Positions 31,234 through 41,675 of a stretch of DNA of 64,000 bases are shown here, piece after piece. Numbering within the stretch: position 1 is the first letter of the stretch; each line of letters starts with the position of its first letter. A model generated the notes under the pieces. The model saw only the letters and a program-made list of their open reading frames with translations, did no database searches and was not told the origin of the DNA. The DNA comes from Mariniblastus sp. (GTDB lineage Bacteria; Planctomycetota; Planctomycetia; Pirellulales; Pirellulaceae): positions 48,405 to 112,404 of the forward strand of contig WTFU01000186.1 in NCBI GenBank assembly GCA_011523945.1, in the 5' to 3' direction. The position numbers were made by a program, and so were the translations under genes.

Positions 31234-31269
31234 ATTTCGCATTGGACAGTTATTTTAAGGATTCCGGGG

Positions 31270-32679
31270 ATGCAAACATTTTATGATGGATGCTGGCATT
31301 CAAGCGATAAGACTTTTGACGTCACCAATCCATTCGACCAACAGATCATTGCCACTGTTCCTGCCTGTACCGTAGAGGATATTCATCGCGCGGTTACCGG
31401 ATTAACCGCTGGCGCAAAAACAATGCGGGCCATGCCGGCTTGGCGACGAGCAGAAATCCTTGACAAGGCTGCAGCATTACTAAAAGCGAATCGCAGTCGA
31501 TTGGCAGAACAGTTATCGCGTGAAGAAGGGAAACCGCTGAGAGAGTCGCTTGCTGAAGTCGACCGCTCCGCAACAACGCTTCAGCTTTCGGCTGACTTAG
31601 CGAAGCAAATCCATGGGGAAGTGATCCCTCTCGATGCCACGCGGGGCGGGGAGAACAAGCTTGGATTTACGATTCGTATCCCCTGTGGAATTGTCGCCGC
31701 AATCACTCCGTTCAATTTCCCTCTTAATCTGGTATGCCACAAAGCGGGTCCCGCCCTCGCTGCCGGCAATGCAGTTCTAATCAAACCCGCGAGTGAAACT
31801 CCTTTGTCGGCACTCAGCCTGACCGAGATTTTTCTGGAGGCTGGACTTCCCGAAGATTCGATTGCCTGCGTGACAGGAAGCGGCTCGAAACTGGGAGATG
31901 CGATTTGTCGAGATCAGCGGATTCGAAAAATCAGTTTCACCGGCAGTCCCGAGGTTGGAAAAAAGATCTGCGGTGCGGCAGGACTAAAACGAATAACGAT
32001 GGAACTTGGCTCGAACAGCCCAATCATCATCCTTCCTGACGCTGACATGAACAAAGCGATCAACTCTGTGGCCACCAATGGATTTGCTAATGCTGGGCAA
32101 GTCTGCATTTCAACCCAACGCTTAATTACACTTCCTGAAACACATGAAGAAATTGTCTTTCGCGTTGCCGAAGATATAAAAAAAATTACCGTTGGTGACC
32201 CGCTCGCCAAGGGAACTCGTATGGGGCCCATGGTACGCATTGAAGATGCAAAACGTGTTGAACAATGGATTGGCGAAGCGAAATCATCCGGCGCACAAAT
32301 CGTTTGTGGAGGAGAGCGTGATTCTGCAATTCACGCTCCCACACTCATAGACCACGCGACTGCAGAGATGAAAGTCGTTCAGGAAGAGCTGTTTGGACCT
32401 GCGGTTGCTGTCATTGAAGCCGCTAACCTCGACGAAGCAATTCGAATGGCTAATGATTCACGTTTCGGACTTAGTGCAGGCGTGTTCACCGAAAACATCA
32501 ACCTTGCCATGCGATTTGCCAACGAAATCGAGTCAGGCAACATTCACATAAATTGGGGGTCGCAGTGGCGAGCCGACGGGATGCCCTACGGCGGTCTGAA
32601 AGAAAGTGGCCTCGGTAAGGAGGGTCCCCGATACGCAATTGAAGAAATGACCGAATCCAAAATGATTGTCATTCACTGA
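31270..32679 (+). CDS. NAD(P)-dependent aldehyde dehydrogenase
   Basis: ITPFNFPLNLVCHKAGPALAAGNAVLIKPASETP, ITMELGSNSPIIIL, GFANAGQVCISTQRL. Confidence 0.93.
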   Translation: MQTFYDGCWHSSDKTFDVTNPFDQQIIATVPACTVEDIHRAVTGLTAGAKTMRAMPAWRRAEILDKAAALLKANRSRLAEQLSREEGKPLRESLAEVDRSATTLQLSADLAKQIHGEVIPLDATRGGENKLGFTIRIPCGIVAAITPFNFPLNLVCHKAGPALAAGNAVLIKPASETPLSALSLTEIFLEAGLPEDSIACVTGSGSKLGDAICRDQRIRKISFTGSPEVGKKICGAAGLKRITMELGSNSPIIILPDADMNKAINSVATNGFANAGQVCISTQRLITLPETHEEIVFRVAEDIKKITVGDPLAKGTRMGPMVRIEDAKRVEQWIGEAKSSGAQIVCGGERDSAIHAPTLIDHATAEMKVVQEELFGPAVAVIEAANLDEAIRMANDSRFGLSAGVFTENINLAMRFANEIESGNIHINWGSQWRADGMPYGGLKESGLGKEGPRYAIEEMTESKMIVIH

Positions 32680-32780
32680 ATTACATTGATCGCTCCCTGT
32701 CCTTCATTGGTCAAATCATGTAGGACAGCACTTTTCGGACAACCAAAACACGTCACGGCAATCGACGGCATTGCCCCTAG

Positions 32781-33356
32781 GTGGTTAGACTAGATAACGA
32801 CAAGCAAATTCCAAGGACTGAACTTTCTGTGAAAATATTACTCAATCAAGACGAACTGGACGCCGGTGTCGAACGACTCGCTCGTGAAATCAATGAAACA
32901 TACGGGAACCGCCCCCTGACCATCGTTGGCGTATTGACTGGCAGTTTTATTCTGATGGCTGATTTGATCCGAAAACTAGAAATGCCGCTGCGCGTCGGAG
33001 TCGTCCAGACCAGCAGCTATCAAGGAACAGAGCGAGGCGCTCTCAGCATCAACTCGGAAATGATGCTCGACATTGCCGGAAGGGACGTCATCTTAATCGA
33101 TGATATCTTTGACACCGGCAACACTCTCCAGGAAGTGACCCAGCTGATGAAAAACCTCGGTCCTAACAGTTTGAAATCCGCTGTTTTGCTCCTCAAAACA
33201 GGACGACAGGAAGTCGAATGGGTGCCCGAATTTGTAGCCTTCGACATTCCTGATGAATTCGTTGTCGGGTACGGACTTGACTTCAATGATGAATATCGAA
33301 ATCTACCTTACTTAGCCTGCCTAGAGCCAGCCGACCTCCCTAACACTGACAGCTAA
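32781..33356 (+). CDS. hpt: Hypoxanthine phosphoribosyltransferase (GTG start; true start may be 32829)
   Basis: VGVLTGSFILMADLIRKLEMPL, DVILIDDIFDTGNTL. Confidence 0.92.
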   Translation: MVRLDNDKQIPRTELSVKILLNQDELDAGVERLAREINETYGNRPLTIVGVLTGSFILMADLIRKLEMPLRVGVVQTSSYQGTERGALSINSEMMLDIAGRDVILIDDIFDTGNTLQEVTQLMKNLGPNSLKSAVLLLKTGRQEVEWVPEFVAFDIPDEFVVGYGLDFNDEYRNLPYLACLEPADLPNTDS

Positions 33357-33359
33357 AAT

Positions 33360-34655
33360 TTGGCAAGGTTCGCCAAAATACTCGCAACAGGATTTGCCGC
33401 AATGACCAATACACTTGGCGACCAAAATAAAACATCGCCAGTGTTACCCGAAGGTTCTTTGCCACTGAAAATTGCGATAGTCAGCCGCCGCTTTTGGCCA
33501 TATTCGGGGACTACAGAATTCGCGGTTGCGGACCTGGCTTCTCAAATCAAACGGCAAGGTCACACCGTAGAGATTTTGACGGTCCGCTGGGAAAAAAACT
33601 GGCCTTTGTATTTTGATTACGATGAAATTCCCATTCGCCGAATCAATCGATCACAATCCCATCCGTGGAGATCGTTTCGCTACTTACGATCCCTCACTCG
33701 GGAATTGAGCCAACTGAACTTGGACGGCATTATTGTTTTTGGACTCGACGAAGAAGCATGGGCGGTAAGCCGCACATTTTCAGGAATAATCCCGTTCGTC
33801 ATCCGCACCGACAATCACTTTTCCGGAGCCAAACCGAGAGGCCCAGAACTCACTCCACGGCAACTGTTCGCAGTCAATTCAGCACAGTGCCTCTTGGTCG
33901 ATTCCCGGGCAACTCAAATAAAAATCCTGAAACAAACAGGCGTCACCAACACGAAGGTGATCGTCGCTCCCGAGGGCATCTTACTAGACAAAATAAAAAA
34001 ACGCCGGCAAGCAATGCAAGGTGATGCTCGAGTCGCCATCTCCGACGCACACCCAGTCCTGCTGATTGGCTCTAATCAACCTTTAGTCGTTTGCGGAGCA
34101 CCGCTCGACGGAGACCCCGGCCTGCTCAACCTTCTTGATGCATGGCCCAAAGTGATCGCACAATTCCCCAAGGCGAAGCTCTGGATTCTCGGCGATGGTT
34201 CGAAGGGGAAAGAGGTCTGGACACGCATCCTAGAAAAACATCTTGTCCAATCCGTCGTTATGCCGGGGAGTTTTGACGATACTCATGAAATATTCCAGGC
34301 CGCTGATCTTTATGTTCACCCTTTAAAATCAGATGAAAGCTGCGGATTTCTTGCAAGAGCGCTGGCTGCCGGCGTGGGAGCCGTGGTAACCTCAACCGAG
34401 TTCACTGAAACAGTCATTGAAAACAACGTCAGCGGACTGGTCGTTCACGCCGACGATCCGCGAGCACTCGGGGATGCCATTTGTCTCGCTCTGGGCAACC
34501 CGGACTTAAGAAGACGCCTAGGAGAAGAAGGTCGAGTGTCAGCAATCAAACAATTTGATATCCAAAACTCGGTCGACGAATTTCTAAGACCATTCGAAAA
34601 ACAATCGATAACTAGTGATTCGAATTCTAGCTCAACCGACAGGGACAGTCTGTGA
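33360..34655 (+). CDS. Glycosyltransferase family 4-like
   Basis: IAIVSRRFWPYSGTTEFAVADLASQIKRQGHTVEILT; AADLYVHPLKSDESCGFLARALAAGVGAV. Confidence 0.88.
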   Translation: MARFAKILATGFAAMTNTLGDQNKTSPVLPEGSLPLKIAIVSRRFWPYSGTTEFAVADLASQIKRQGHTVEILTVRWEKNWPLYFDYDEIPIRRINRSQSHPWRSFRYLRSLTRELSQLNLDGIIVFGLDEEAWAVSRTFSGIIPFVIRTDNHFSGAKPRGPELTPRQLFAVNSAQCLLVDSRATQIKILKQTGVTNTKVIVAPEGILLDKIKKRRQAMQGDARVAISDAHPVLLIGSNQPLVVCGAPLDGDPGLLNLLDAWPKVIAQFPKAKLWILGDGSKGKEVWTRILEKHLVQSVVMPGSFDDTHEIFQAADLYVHPLKSDESCGFLARALAAGVGAVVTSTEFTETVIENNVSGLVVHADDPRALGDAICLALGNPDLRRRLGEEGRVSAIKQFDIQNSVDEFLRPFEKQSITSDSNSSSTDRDSL

Positions 34656-35809
34656 ATTATCGGATCTTGTTTACAATTGAGAGCCTGTTTGAGTTAGGAC
34701 CTGTCCAAGAATTGAAGATCCTGACAGACGCTCTGGCTACCAGAGGGTACGATGTTCATCTCGCCATCCTCGGAGAGCAACGTAGCGAGGCAAATCAATG
34801 GCTCCACCCCGAGATCAAGGTTCACCTACTTAATCAGGACGATCGAACTCCACTTCACTCTCTTCGTGACTGCTTTTCGATCGTGCCTGAACTGCGAAAA
34901 CTGATCCACACTCTTTCGCCGGATTTAGTGCATGCCTGGTGCGGCCAAGCTGAGATTCTCACGCTGATTGCCACTCGAAACCTACCCTTGATGCAACCAC
35001 TGCCATTTAAGCACCTGATAAGTACACGGCTTACCGTTCCCCGCGAAATGGGTTTCAGACAACAGATTTTTGAAAACTACCTCGGAGACACCCCGAACTT
35101 TACAATCGTCGCTCCCCACGAGTCTATCAAAACAAAGTTAATCGAACTCGGGAAATTGAAATCGCAAATCGAAATTATTTCTAACTCGGTAAACCCTCAG
35201 CAAGGCGCATTACAATCATCAGTTCGAGAAACACTTAGAGAACAATTAGGTCTACCGCAGAACATTTATCTCGCAGGCACTGTCGCCCCCCTGATTCATC
35301 GCAGTCGATTGAAAGACCTAATTTGGGCTACTGACCTTTTAACCTGCATTCGCCAGGACTTCCATTTCTTGATCATGGGAACCGGTCCTCAATTGAATCG
35401 CTTACGAAGATTTGCAGGACTAACGGAAGCAGCCGACCATATTCATTTCATTAGCCACCCGGAACCGTCGTTAATTCAAGGGCTCGATTTCTATTGGCAC
35501 CCCCATTTCCAAGAACCAATTTCGGCAAACTTGCTCTCGGCGATGGCCGCAGAAATCCCCTCCATCGCAGTCTACGGGGAGGGAACCGATGAAATCATTC
35601 GGCATCAAGAATCCGGATTCGCCGTGAATTTTGGCGCACGTGACGAGTTTGCACGCTGGACGAAGTTCTTGATTGAAAAACCGGAAGAATCAAAAGTTCT
35701 GGCCAGACAGGGACGCGAGTTGGTCGAGGGTGCGTTCCCAAGCAAGGCAATGGTGAACAGCTACATCACCCTCTATGAACAAAAAATCAAATCAGCACAC
35801 CCCGCCTAA
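34652..35809 (+). CDS. Glycosyltransferase family 4-like (GTG start, 4-nt overlap with the upstream gene)
   Basis: ILFTIESLFELGPVQELKILTDALATRGYDVHLAIL; GTVAPLIHRSRLKDLIWA. Confidence 0.85.
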   Translation: MNYRILFTIESLFELGPVQELKILTDALATRGYDVHLAILGEQRSEANQWLHPEIKVHLLNQDDRTPLHSLRDCFSIVPELRKLIHTLSPDLVHAWCGQAEILTLIATRNLPLMQPLPFKHLISTRLTVPREMGFRQQIFENYLGDTPNFTIVAPHESIKTKLIELGKLKSQIEIISNSVNPQQGALQSSVRETLREQLGLPQNIYLAGTVAPLIHRSRLKDLIWATDLLTCIRQDFHFLIMGTGPQLNRLRRFAGLTEAADHIHFISHPEPSLIQGLDFYWHPHFQEPISANLLSAMAAEIPSIAVYGEGTDEIIRHQESGFAVNFGARDEFARWTKFLIEKPEESKVLARQGRELVEGAFPSKAMVNSYITLYEQKIKSAHPA

Positions 35810-35860
35810 TCGCCTTGGCAGATTTCAACTGCAATCGATCTTTGCCTCGAGCTCGAACGA

Positions 35861-36907
35861 TCACAACGAATCAGCTTTCGTTGATGAAACTTCCCGCTCC
35901 GCTGCCTTTCCGAGATATCTCAAGAGTAATCCGGTAAGAATTAATCCGCCACCCACGATGGTTGTCAAAGCTGGCGGGGCATAATCAGGCGACTGATGCC
36001 AGGCAACAAATACCCAAACGGGAACCAGTAACGGTTCCAACAGCGTCAACCCGGAGGCCTCGTGGCTGGAAACTGTGCTCACCCCTCGTGCAAACAGCAG
36101 GTAAGGAATGCCAATTTGCAGCATCCCGAATCCAGCTAAATAACCCCACTGATTTCCGGTCGGATATATATCTGTCTGAATTAATACAGGTGCCAAGATT
36201 ACCGCCGTAACCGCATGATTGAGGAAAACGAGCCAAGCCGCATCGAAGTCTTTTAACCACCGCAGCATCACAACGACACCTGCAAAAAACACCCCGGAGG
36301 CCAGGCCATAACGAACCCCAATTAGTGAGGCACCAAATAATTCAGCTCGCAAAATAATCAAAACGCCAGCCGATGCAAAAACTAACAAAACCCAATCCCG
36401 GCGTACCGGACGTTCGCCAAACCAAAACCAACTGATCAAAAATACCCATGCCGGCGCGGTGTACTGAAGCCAGATAGCCAACGTCGACTCGCAGTAAACC
36501 ATGCCTGTCAGATATGTCCAATTCATTAAGGCGAAAGTGGATACCATTGGAATCAATTTCCACGTCCACTGAATTTTCCGAACCATCAAGACAAGGATCA
36601 ATGCGGCAAAAAAAGCACGCCAAAACGCAAGCAACAAGCCTCTGGATTCCGCCGGCCATTGGTCGAAAATGGGCGCCTTTGCAAAATATCCACTCGTACT
36701 CCACATCAACGCGGCAGCAATGATTAGCAACCGACCACGCCATAACGGTGACAGGTACTTCGGACTCGTTGCGCTATCTGCTGAAGGCATAGTTAAAGAA
36801 GACCCGCGAGAACGCAAAATGACGTACGGAAATAAACTCACGAATCCACAGCCAAGCAGTTTTCTAAACCCAGGCCGAAAACTAACCCCAAGCCGAAAAC
36901 AATCCAA
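35861..36907 (-). CDS. EamA/DMT-family transporter
   Basis: Two repeats of hydrophobic helices; AALMWSTSGYFAKAP, ASGLTLLEPLLVPVWVFVAW. Confidence 0.85.
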   Translation of the reverse strand: MDCFRLGVSFRPGFRKLLGCGFVSLFPYVILRSRGSSLTMPSADSATSPKYLSPLWRGRLLIIAAALMWSTSGYFAKAPIFDQWPAESRGLLLAFWRAFFAALILVLMVRKIQWTWKLIPMVSTFALMNWTYLTGMVYCESTLAIWLQYTAPAWVFLISWFWFGERPVRRDWVLLVFASAGVLIILRAELFGASLIGVRYGLASGVFFAGVVVMLRWLKDFDAAWLVFLNHAVTAVILAPVLIQTDIYPTGNQWGYLAGFGMLQIGIPYLLFARGVSTVSSHEASGLTLLEPLLVPVWVFVAWHQSPDYAPPALTTIVGGGLILTGLLLRYLGKAAEREVSSTKADSL

Positions 36908-37077
36908 TCCAACCCATGAGCCACGTTGCCCGATTCTATCAGATTGCAGAATAGCAGGACTCGGTTAAGGACTCGGTTAAGCACCCGCGCAGCGACGAAC
37001 AGACGTGAAGCAGATAAAAAAAGAAAGCAGCGGATCGTCTCGGACGAAGGCTGCAACGCCAAATCGATTGCGATCGA

Positions 37078-37167
37078 TTACTTCTTGCGATGTCGAATTT
37101 TGGCTCGCATACGTCGTTTTTTGCGGCCTACCTTGCGACGACCTTTACCGGTCTTTTTGGTTCCCAC
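37078..37167 (-). CDS. 29-aa highly basic microprotein, ribosomal-protein-like (possible COX24_C/DUF1713- or THX-like)
   Basis: Minus-strand GTG...TAA: MGTKKTGKGRRKVGRKKRRMRAKIRHRKK; AGGGG about 9 nt upstream of GTG; not in the ORF track because of its length. Confidence 0.65.
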   Translation of the reverse strand: MGTKKTGKGRRKVGRKKRRMRAKIRHRKK

Positions 37168-37395
37168 TCGAATGAACCCCTGTTTTGGTGATGTATCGGA
37201 TTAAATTTCGAACGCCCATCGTAACGACAGAAACTCCGATTGGCAAGACGATATGTCGGCAGCTTTGAATCTTGTTGCCGGAAAATCGGCTTGCGAACAC
37301 GTGAACCAGCTGGAGCGATTAATCCGCTTTTATTCCTTTTTTACCCCCATCGGGCCGAATCAGTCGAATTCAAAGACGACCTCCGGGAACGGCCA

Positions 37396-38847
37396 CTAAG
37401 GCTGCTTTAGCGATTTTTGAGCTTCATTTCTCAGCATAAAACTCAATATTAAACCGATAAGCACCCACCCTCCAATGATGGCCGTTGCCAACCACAACTC
37501 CTGATCCATCATGTAGGTCCAACTTCGGTAGACCATAAACAAGCACGCCCCGACAAATAAAAGGGGAAGGATCGGATAAAACGGAACCCGGTACCCCTCG
37601 AACTGCCCTTGGAATCGGACTCGATTGATTATCAGCGTAATGACCGTCAACCCGAGAAAGGACCAAAAGTAGGGTGCGTTGGATGCCGTCAAATTCTCCA
37701 CCCCATTCTTGTCATTCCCAAACGTCAAAATGTAGGCGATCGTGACCACGCCCTGTAATAAAATTCCTCGCCAGCAACCTTTACCCGACACATCACCAGC
37801 GACAAGACGAAGGCTTGGATAGTCGACCGCGGTCGCCCAGTAAATTCTCGGACTGGTAAAGATCATCGCGTTGATCGCCCCAAGGCAGGAGACACACACC
37901 AAAATCGAAAGCAGGTCTTTTCCCCAAGGCCCCATATTTTGTTCGACTAATACGGAAGTCGCATTCTCCCACCGACTACCTAACGAGGCCATCTGCTCAA
38001 AACCCAATCCGGCAACAAGCGCCAGATTGACAAGAAGATAAACCAACAGCACTACCCCCGTGCCGACGACCAACGCACGCAAGAGATTTTTTTTGGGATC
38101 GCGAGTTTCACTTGCCACAAAGGCAATATCATTCCATCCTCCAAAAGTAAACATGACAAAAACCATGGACAGCCAAAACCACTCCCAGGTCGATTCACCG
38201 GATTCTTCCACAGCGGTTGACGGATCATTCACGTCCGCCATTTGCGCGGGGATCTCAACGACCGCATCCTGATTGGGCGATTCAGCAATCGGCCAAACGA
38301 GAAATGCCGCCGCAACAACCACTAAGATTCCAGCAACTTTGGCAACCGTTAATAGATTCTGGGATGCTTTACCAAAACGAACTCCGATCAAATTGGTCAG
38401 ACTCAAGCCAATCACACTGAGACCGGCAAAGGCATAGAGAGGCATGGAATTGGGAAAAACAGAGACGGCAAACTCACCAAATATCATTGCCATCAAAGCA
38501 ATGCTCGTCGGGCGGATTACCCAAAATGCCGCCCAGGAAAATGCAAAACCGACTCGGTAGTGATAACCGCGTTTCAGATAACCGTAATCGCCGCCGCGAT
38601 CCGGATACGTCGTCGTCAGTTCGGCGAAACAAAGCGCTCCCATGAGAGCCACCAAACCACCAGCAATCCAAACCGCGACGAGCCAGGTCACACTCGGAAC
38701 ATTGGAAGCAACGATCGCCGGCATCTTGAAAATTCCAGCACCAATGATCGTGCCCACAATAATGCAAACGCAATCAAAAAGCGTCAGCACGCGGCGGGTT
38801 GCTGAATTCGAGTCACTCGACTCCGTTGGTTCCTGTGATGAATTCAA
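37396..38847 (-). CDS. APC-family amino acid permease
   Basis: VCIIVGTIIGAGIFKMPAIVA, GGLVALMGALCFAELTTTYPDRGGDYGYLKRGY. Confidence 0.9.
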   Translation of the reverse strand: MNSSQEPTESSDSNSATRRVLTLFDCVCIIVGTIIGAGIFKMPAIVASNVPSVTWLVAVWIAGGLVALMGALCFAELTTTYPDRGGDYGYLKRGYHYRVGFAFSWAAFWVIRPTSIALMAMIFGEFAVSVFPNSMPLYAFAGLSVIGLSLTNLIGVRFGKASQNLLTVAKVAGILVVVAAAFLVWPIAESPNQDAVVEIPAQMADVNDPSTAVEESGESTWEWFWLSMVFVMFTFGGWNDIAFVASETRDPKKNLLRALVVGTGVVLLVYLLVNLALVAGLGFEQMASLGSRWENATSVLVEQNMGPWGKDLLSILVCVSCLGAINAMIFTSPRIYWATAVDYPSLRLVAGDVSGKGCWRGILLQGVVTIAYILTFGNDKNGVENLTASNAPYFWSFLGLTVITLIINRVRFQGQFEGYRVPFYPILPLLFVGACLFMVYRSWTYMMDQELWLATAIIGGWVLIGLILSFMLRNEAQKSLKQP

Positions 38848-39123
38848 TTCTATTCCTTAAAAAGGCATCTTAAGATGGCGACGCAACCTCTTCCTTTGAA
38901 ACTAACACAATCCTAGCACGCCCATTCTTTAGGATGCACTCCCAGATCGCAAACCGCCCCAAAGGCCTTCAAAACCGTGCGAAAGTCCAAAATTCACCCT
39001 TCAAATCCCCTACGTTGCTATAGACTCGCTCCACTCTGGGAGTAAAATGGTGCGGATTGTACATAAATGCGATTTCGGACTCTCTTCGAAGATCGTTTTT
39101 TTTGAGAATTCCGAAGGGTATAC

Positions 39124-39342
39124 ATGGCCAAAGAAGAAGCCTTTGAAGTAGACGGCACTGTGACACAGGCGCTTGCTAACACACGTTTTCGCGTTGAACT
39201 TGAGACTGGCGATGAAGTCCTCGCTCATGTCGCCGGTAGAATGCGTAAGCACTTTATTCGAATCGTTCCCGGCGATAAGGTCCGAGTTGAACTTTCTCCA
39301 TACGATCTAACCAAAGGTCGTATCGTTTACCGAGAACGATAA
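39124..39342 (+). CDS. infA: Translation initiation factor IF-1
   Basis: [72 protein letters not shown]. Confidence 0.97.
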   Translation: MAKEEAFEVDGTVTQALANTRFRVELETGDEVLAHVAGRMRKHFIRIVPGDKVRVELSPYDLTKGRIVYRER

Positions 39343-39840
39343 ATACCGGCATTTCGGTCTCTTCCCGACCAAATCATCAACGCCCAATTCGATCTCTTGT
39401 TGGTGAGGGGGCAATTTTCGATCAAATCGAGAACAATTCGCTCGTTTTCCCAACATGCGCCGCTTTGCTGCTTCCTGTTAAATCGCGGTTCGATTGCCCA
39501 AACGTTCACTCTCCGAACCAAATCTTCTTATTCTTTGCTTGGTTCTTCGGACAAACCTAAAACAATGTGGGCAGTTCCGAGGTATTAAAAACCAGAGCGT
39601 TCGGCTAAGTATCAGTTCGGAACCTAACTCATATCTACTTTTGCGAAAGATTCTTACATTGTTTTGCTAGTTATTGCATCTAAAGCCGGTTGGTGGACAA
39701 TGAACACGACACTCGATCTTTGTCCTCCAAAGCATTGAGAGAAACACAGTCAATCGCCAGGATCCATTGCCGATTGATCACAATCGATTTTTGTAAACCT
39801 TACCTAACAATAAGCACCAAATAGAGTCTGGAGACCAAAC

Positions 39841-41499
39841 GTGAAGTCTTTATGTAAACCATTCGTTCTAAGTTTGCTGATAGGCGCAATGACTTTGCTC
39901 CCAATGAGCAAAGCATTCTGCCAGAGCACTCCGGAGCCCGCTGTCGTGGTCTCCATCAAACAAATTGACGAGCAAATTTCAGATGTAAAATACCTGATGG
40001 AAGCATCCGGTTTTGGGCAGATGATGTTCTTCGTTGACGCGATGATCAAGCCCTACACCAGCGGCATCGACGGAAAAAAAGACGCTGGCCTCATGCTTTA
40101 CTTCGCCAACGGCTCGCCTCTGCCCGAAATGGTTGGATTCTTGCCTGTCACCAATATGGACGCGGTTCTCGACACCGTCTCGCAGATGGCGGAAATCGAC
40201 GAAGGCGACGACATGACCACGATCATCATGGACTCTGGTCAGGAAATGTCTGTGAAGATGGACGGGGATTACGCATTCTTCTCAATGAATGCTGGAATGC
40301 TTGAGTCGACCCCAAGCGTCCCCAAAGACGTCATCCAAGAACTCTCAGGAAAGTATAATATTGCCGCGAAAATTTTCGCGGAAAATATTCCTGCTGAAAT
40401 GAAAGATCAGGCGATGGGGCTGATTCGCCAAAGCGCTGAAATGACTCAATCCCAGCTTGGCGACGATACAAGTCTCGATCTTCAGATGGAACAGCTCGAT
40501 ATGCTGATGACACAGGCTGACAGCATCACAATCGGCCTCGGCATCGATGAAGATAACAAGAACATGATTATGGACTTTGGCTTCAAAGGATCGCCAAACT
40601 CCGATCTTGCCGCAAAACTTGCAGACTCCGCACCTAAGAAGCCTTCTAACTTCACCGGCTTCGTCATGGACGGAGCGGCAATGACTCTAAACCAGTCAGG
40701 GTCAATTTCTGGTGAAGACGCTGCGAATTACACCACCGTGCTAAACGATCTCGTTCCAACAATGATGGAAGAGTTAGGCTACGAAGCGGATCTGTCAGAC
40801 GAAAAGCTCGATGCCATCGAAAAGGCAATGAATACCATTGTCGAGGTAGCTGAAGAGACGCTCCAAAACGGTGTCGTCGACATGGGCGCTGTAATCATGC
40901 TCGAAGAAGAGGATGCTAATTTCGCCATGGGCATGCAATTAACCAATCCTAAGAAACTCGAATCTGCCGTTAAAGAACTCGCCAAAATGTTAGAAGAAAT
41001 GGCTCCCGGAGAGATTGATGTCAATCTGAATTCCGGTAGTCACAAGGATGTTACTTTTCACACAATCAATGGCGATCTTTCCACCGCACCTGACGAAATG
41101 CAAGAAGCGGTTGGTTCGTCTCTTGCGATGGTTGTAGGCATCGGAATGGATACAGCCTACATCGGACTTGGCACCAACCCGGAAAGCATCATCAAAAAAG
41201 CAATGGATGCCAGTGCCAAGAATGACGGCAAAGGCAAACCGCAGTCTCCGGCAATGGCAATGAGCTTTAACTTAGTTCCAATGCTCGAAATGGCTGCCCG
41301 TGTGAACGATGAGCCCATGATGAATGAGTTGATTGACACGCTTAAGGAATCTGGAAGCAGTGCAATCAACATGAATTATGTCATCGACGATGGTGTTAAC
41401 TTCCGAGTTGAAATTCAGGAAGGCATCTTTTCATTTCTTGGTGCCGCTGGACAACAAATGCAGGGCATGCAACCAGGTTTTGGCAACGAAGATTTTTAA
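39841..41499 (+). CDS. Secreted, acidic, Met-rich hypothetical protein (GTG start)
   Basis: Signal peptide MKSLCKPFVLSLLIGAMTLLPMSKAFCQ; no catalytic motif recognised. Confidence 0.75.
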   Translation: MKSLCKPFVLSLLIGAMTLLPMSKAFCQSTPEPAVVVSIKQIDEQISDVKYLMEASGFGQMMFFVDAMIKPYTSGIDGKKDAGLMLYFANGSPLPEMVGFLPVTNMDAVLDTVSQMAEIDEGDDMTTIIMDSGQEMSVKMDGDYAFFSMNAGMLESTPSVPKDVIQELSGKYNIAAKIFAENIPAEMKDQAMGLIRQSAEMTQSQLGDDTSLDLQMEQLDMLMTQADSITIGLGIDEDNKNMIMDFGFKGSPNSDLAAKLADSAPKKPSNFTGFVMDGAAMTLNQSGSISGEDAANYTTVLNDLVPTMMEELGYEADLSDEKLDAIEKAMNTIVEVAEETLQNGVVDMGAVIMLEEEDANFAMGMQLTNPKKLESAVKELAKMLEEMAPGEIDVNLNSGSHKDVTFHTINGDLSTAPDEMQEAVGSSLAMVVGIGMDTAYIGLGTNPESIIKKAMDASAKNDGKGKPQSPAMAMSFNLVPMLEMAARVNDEPMMNELIDTLKESGSSAINMNYVIDDGVNFRVEIQEGIFSFLGAAGQQMQGMQPGFGNEDF

Positions 41500-41559
41500 T
41501 GAGCTCGAAATAACTTAGTCACGGCAGTGACGAGAGTCATTCGAAACGAAAATTCAAAG

Positions 41560-41588
41560 GGCAGTCTCAACTGAGACTGCCTTTTTTT
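41560..41588 (+). terminator. Rho-independent terminator
   Basis: GGCAGTCTC-AACT-GAGACTGCC-TTTTTTT. Confidence 0.9.
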
Positions 41589-41593
41589 GTCAT

Positions 41594-41628
41594 AAAAAAA
41601 GGCCGAATCCAATTGGATCCGACCTTCG
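41594..41628 (-). terminator. Rho-independent terminator (back-to-back with the + strand terminator)
   Basis: Minus strand AAGGTCGGATCC-AATT-GGATTCGGCCTT-TTTTT. Confidence 0.88.
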
Positions 41629-41675
41629 AAAACAAATACTAAGTTGGCGGCTCAAAACGCCAATTTGTAATCTGA

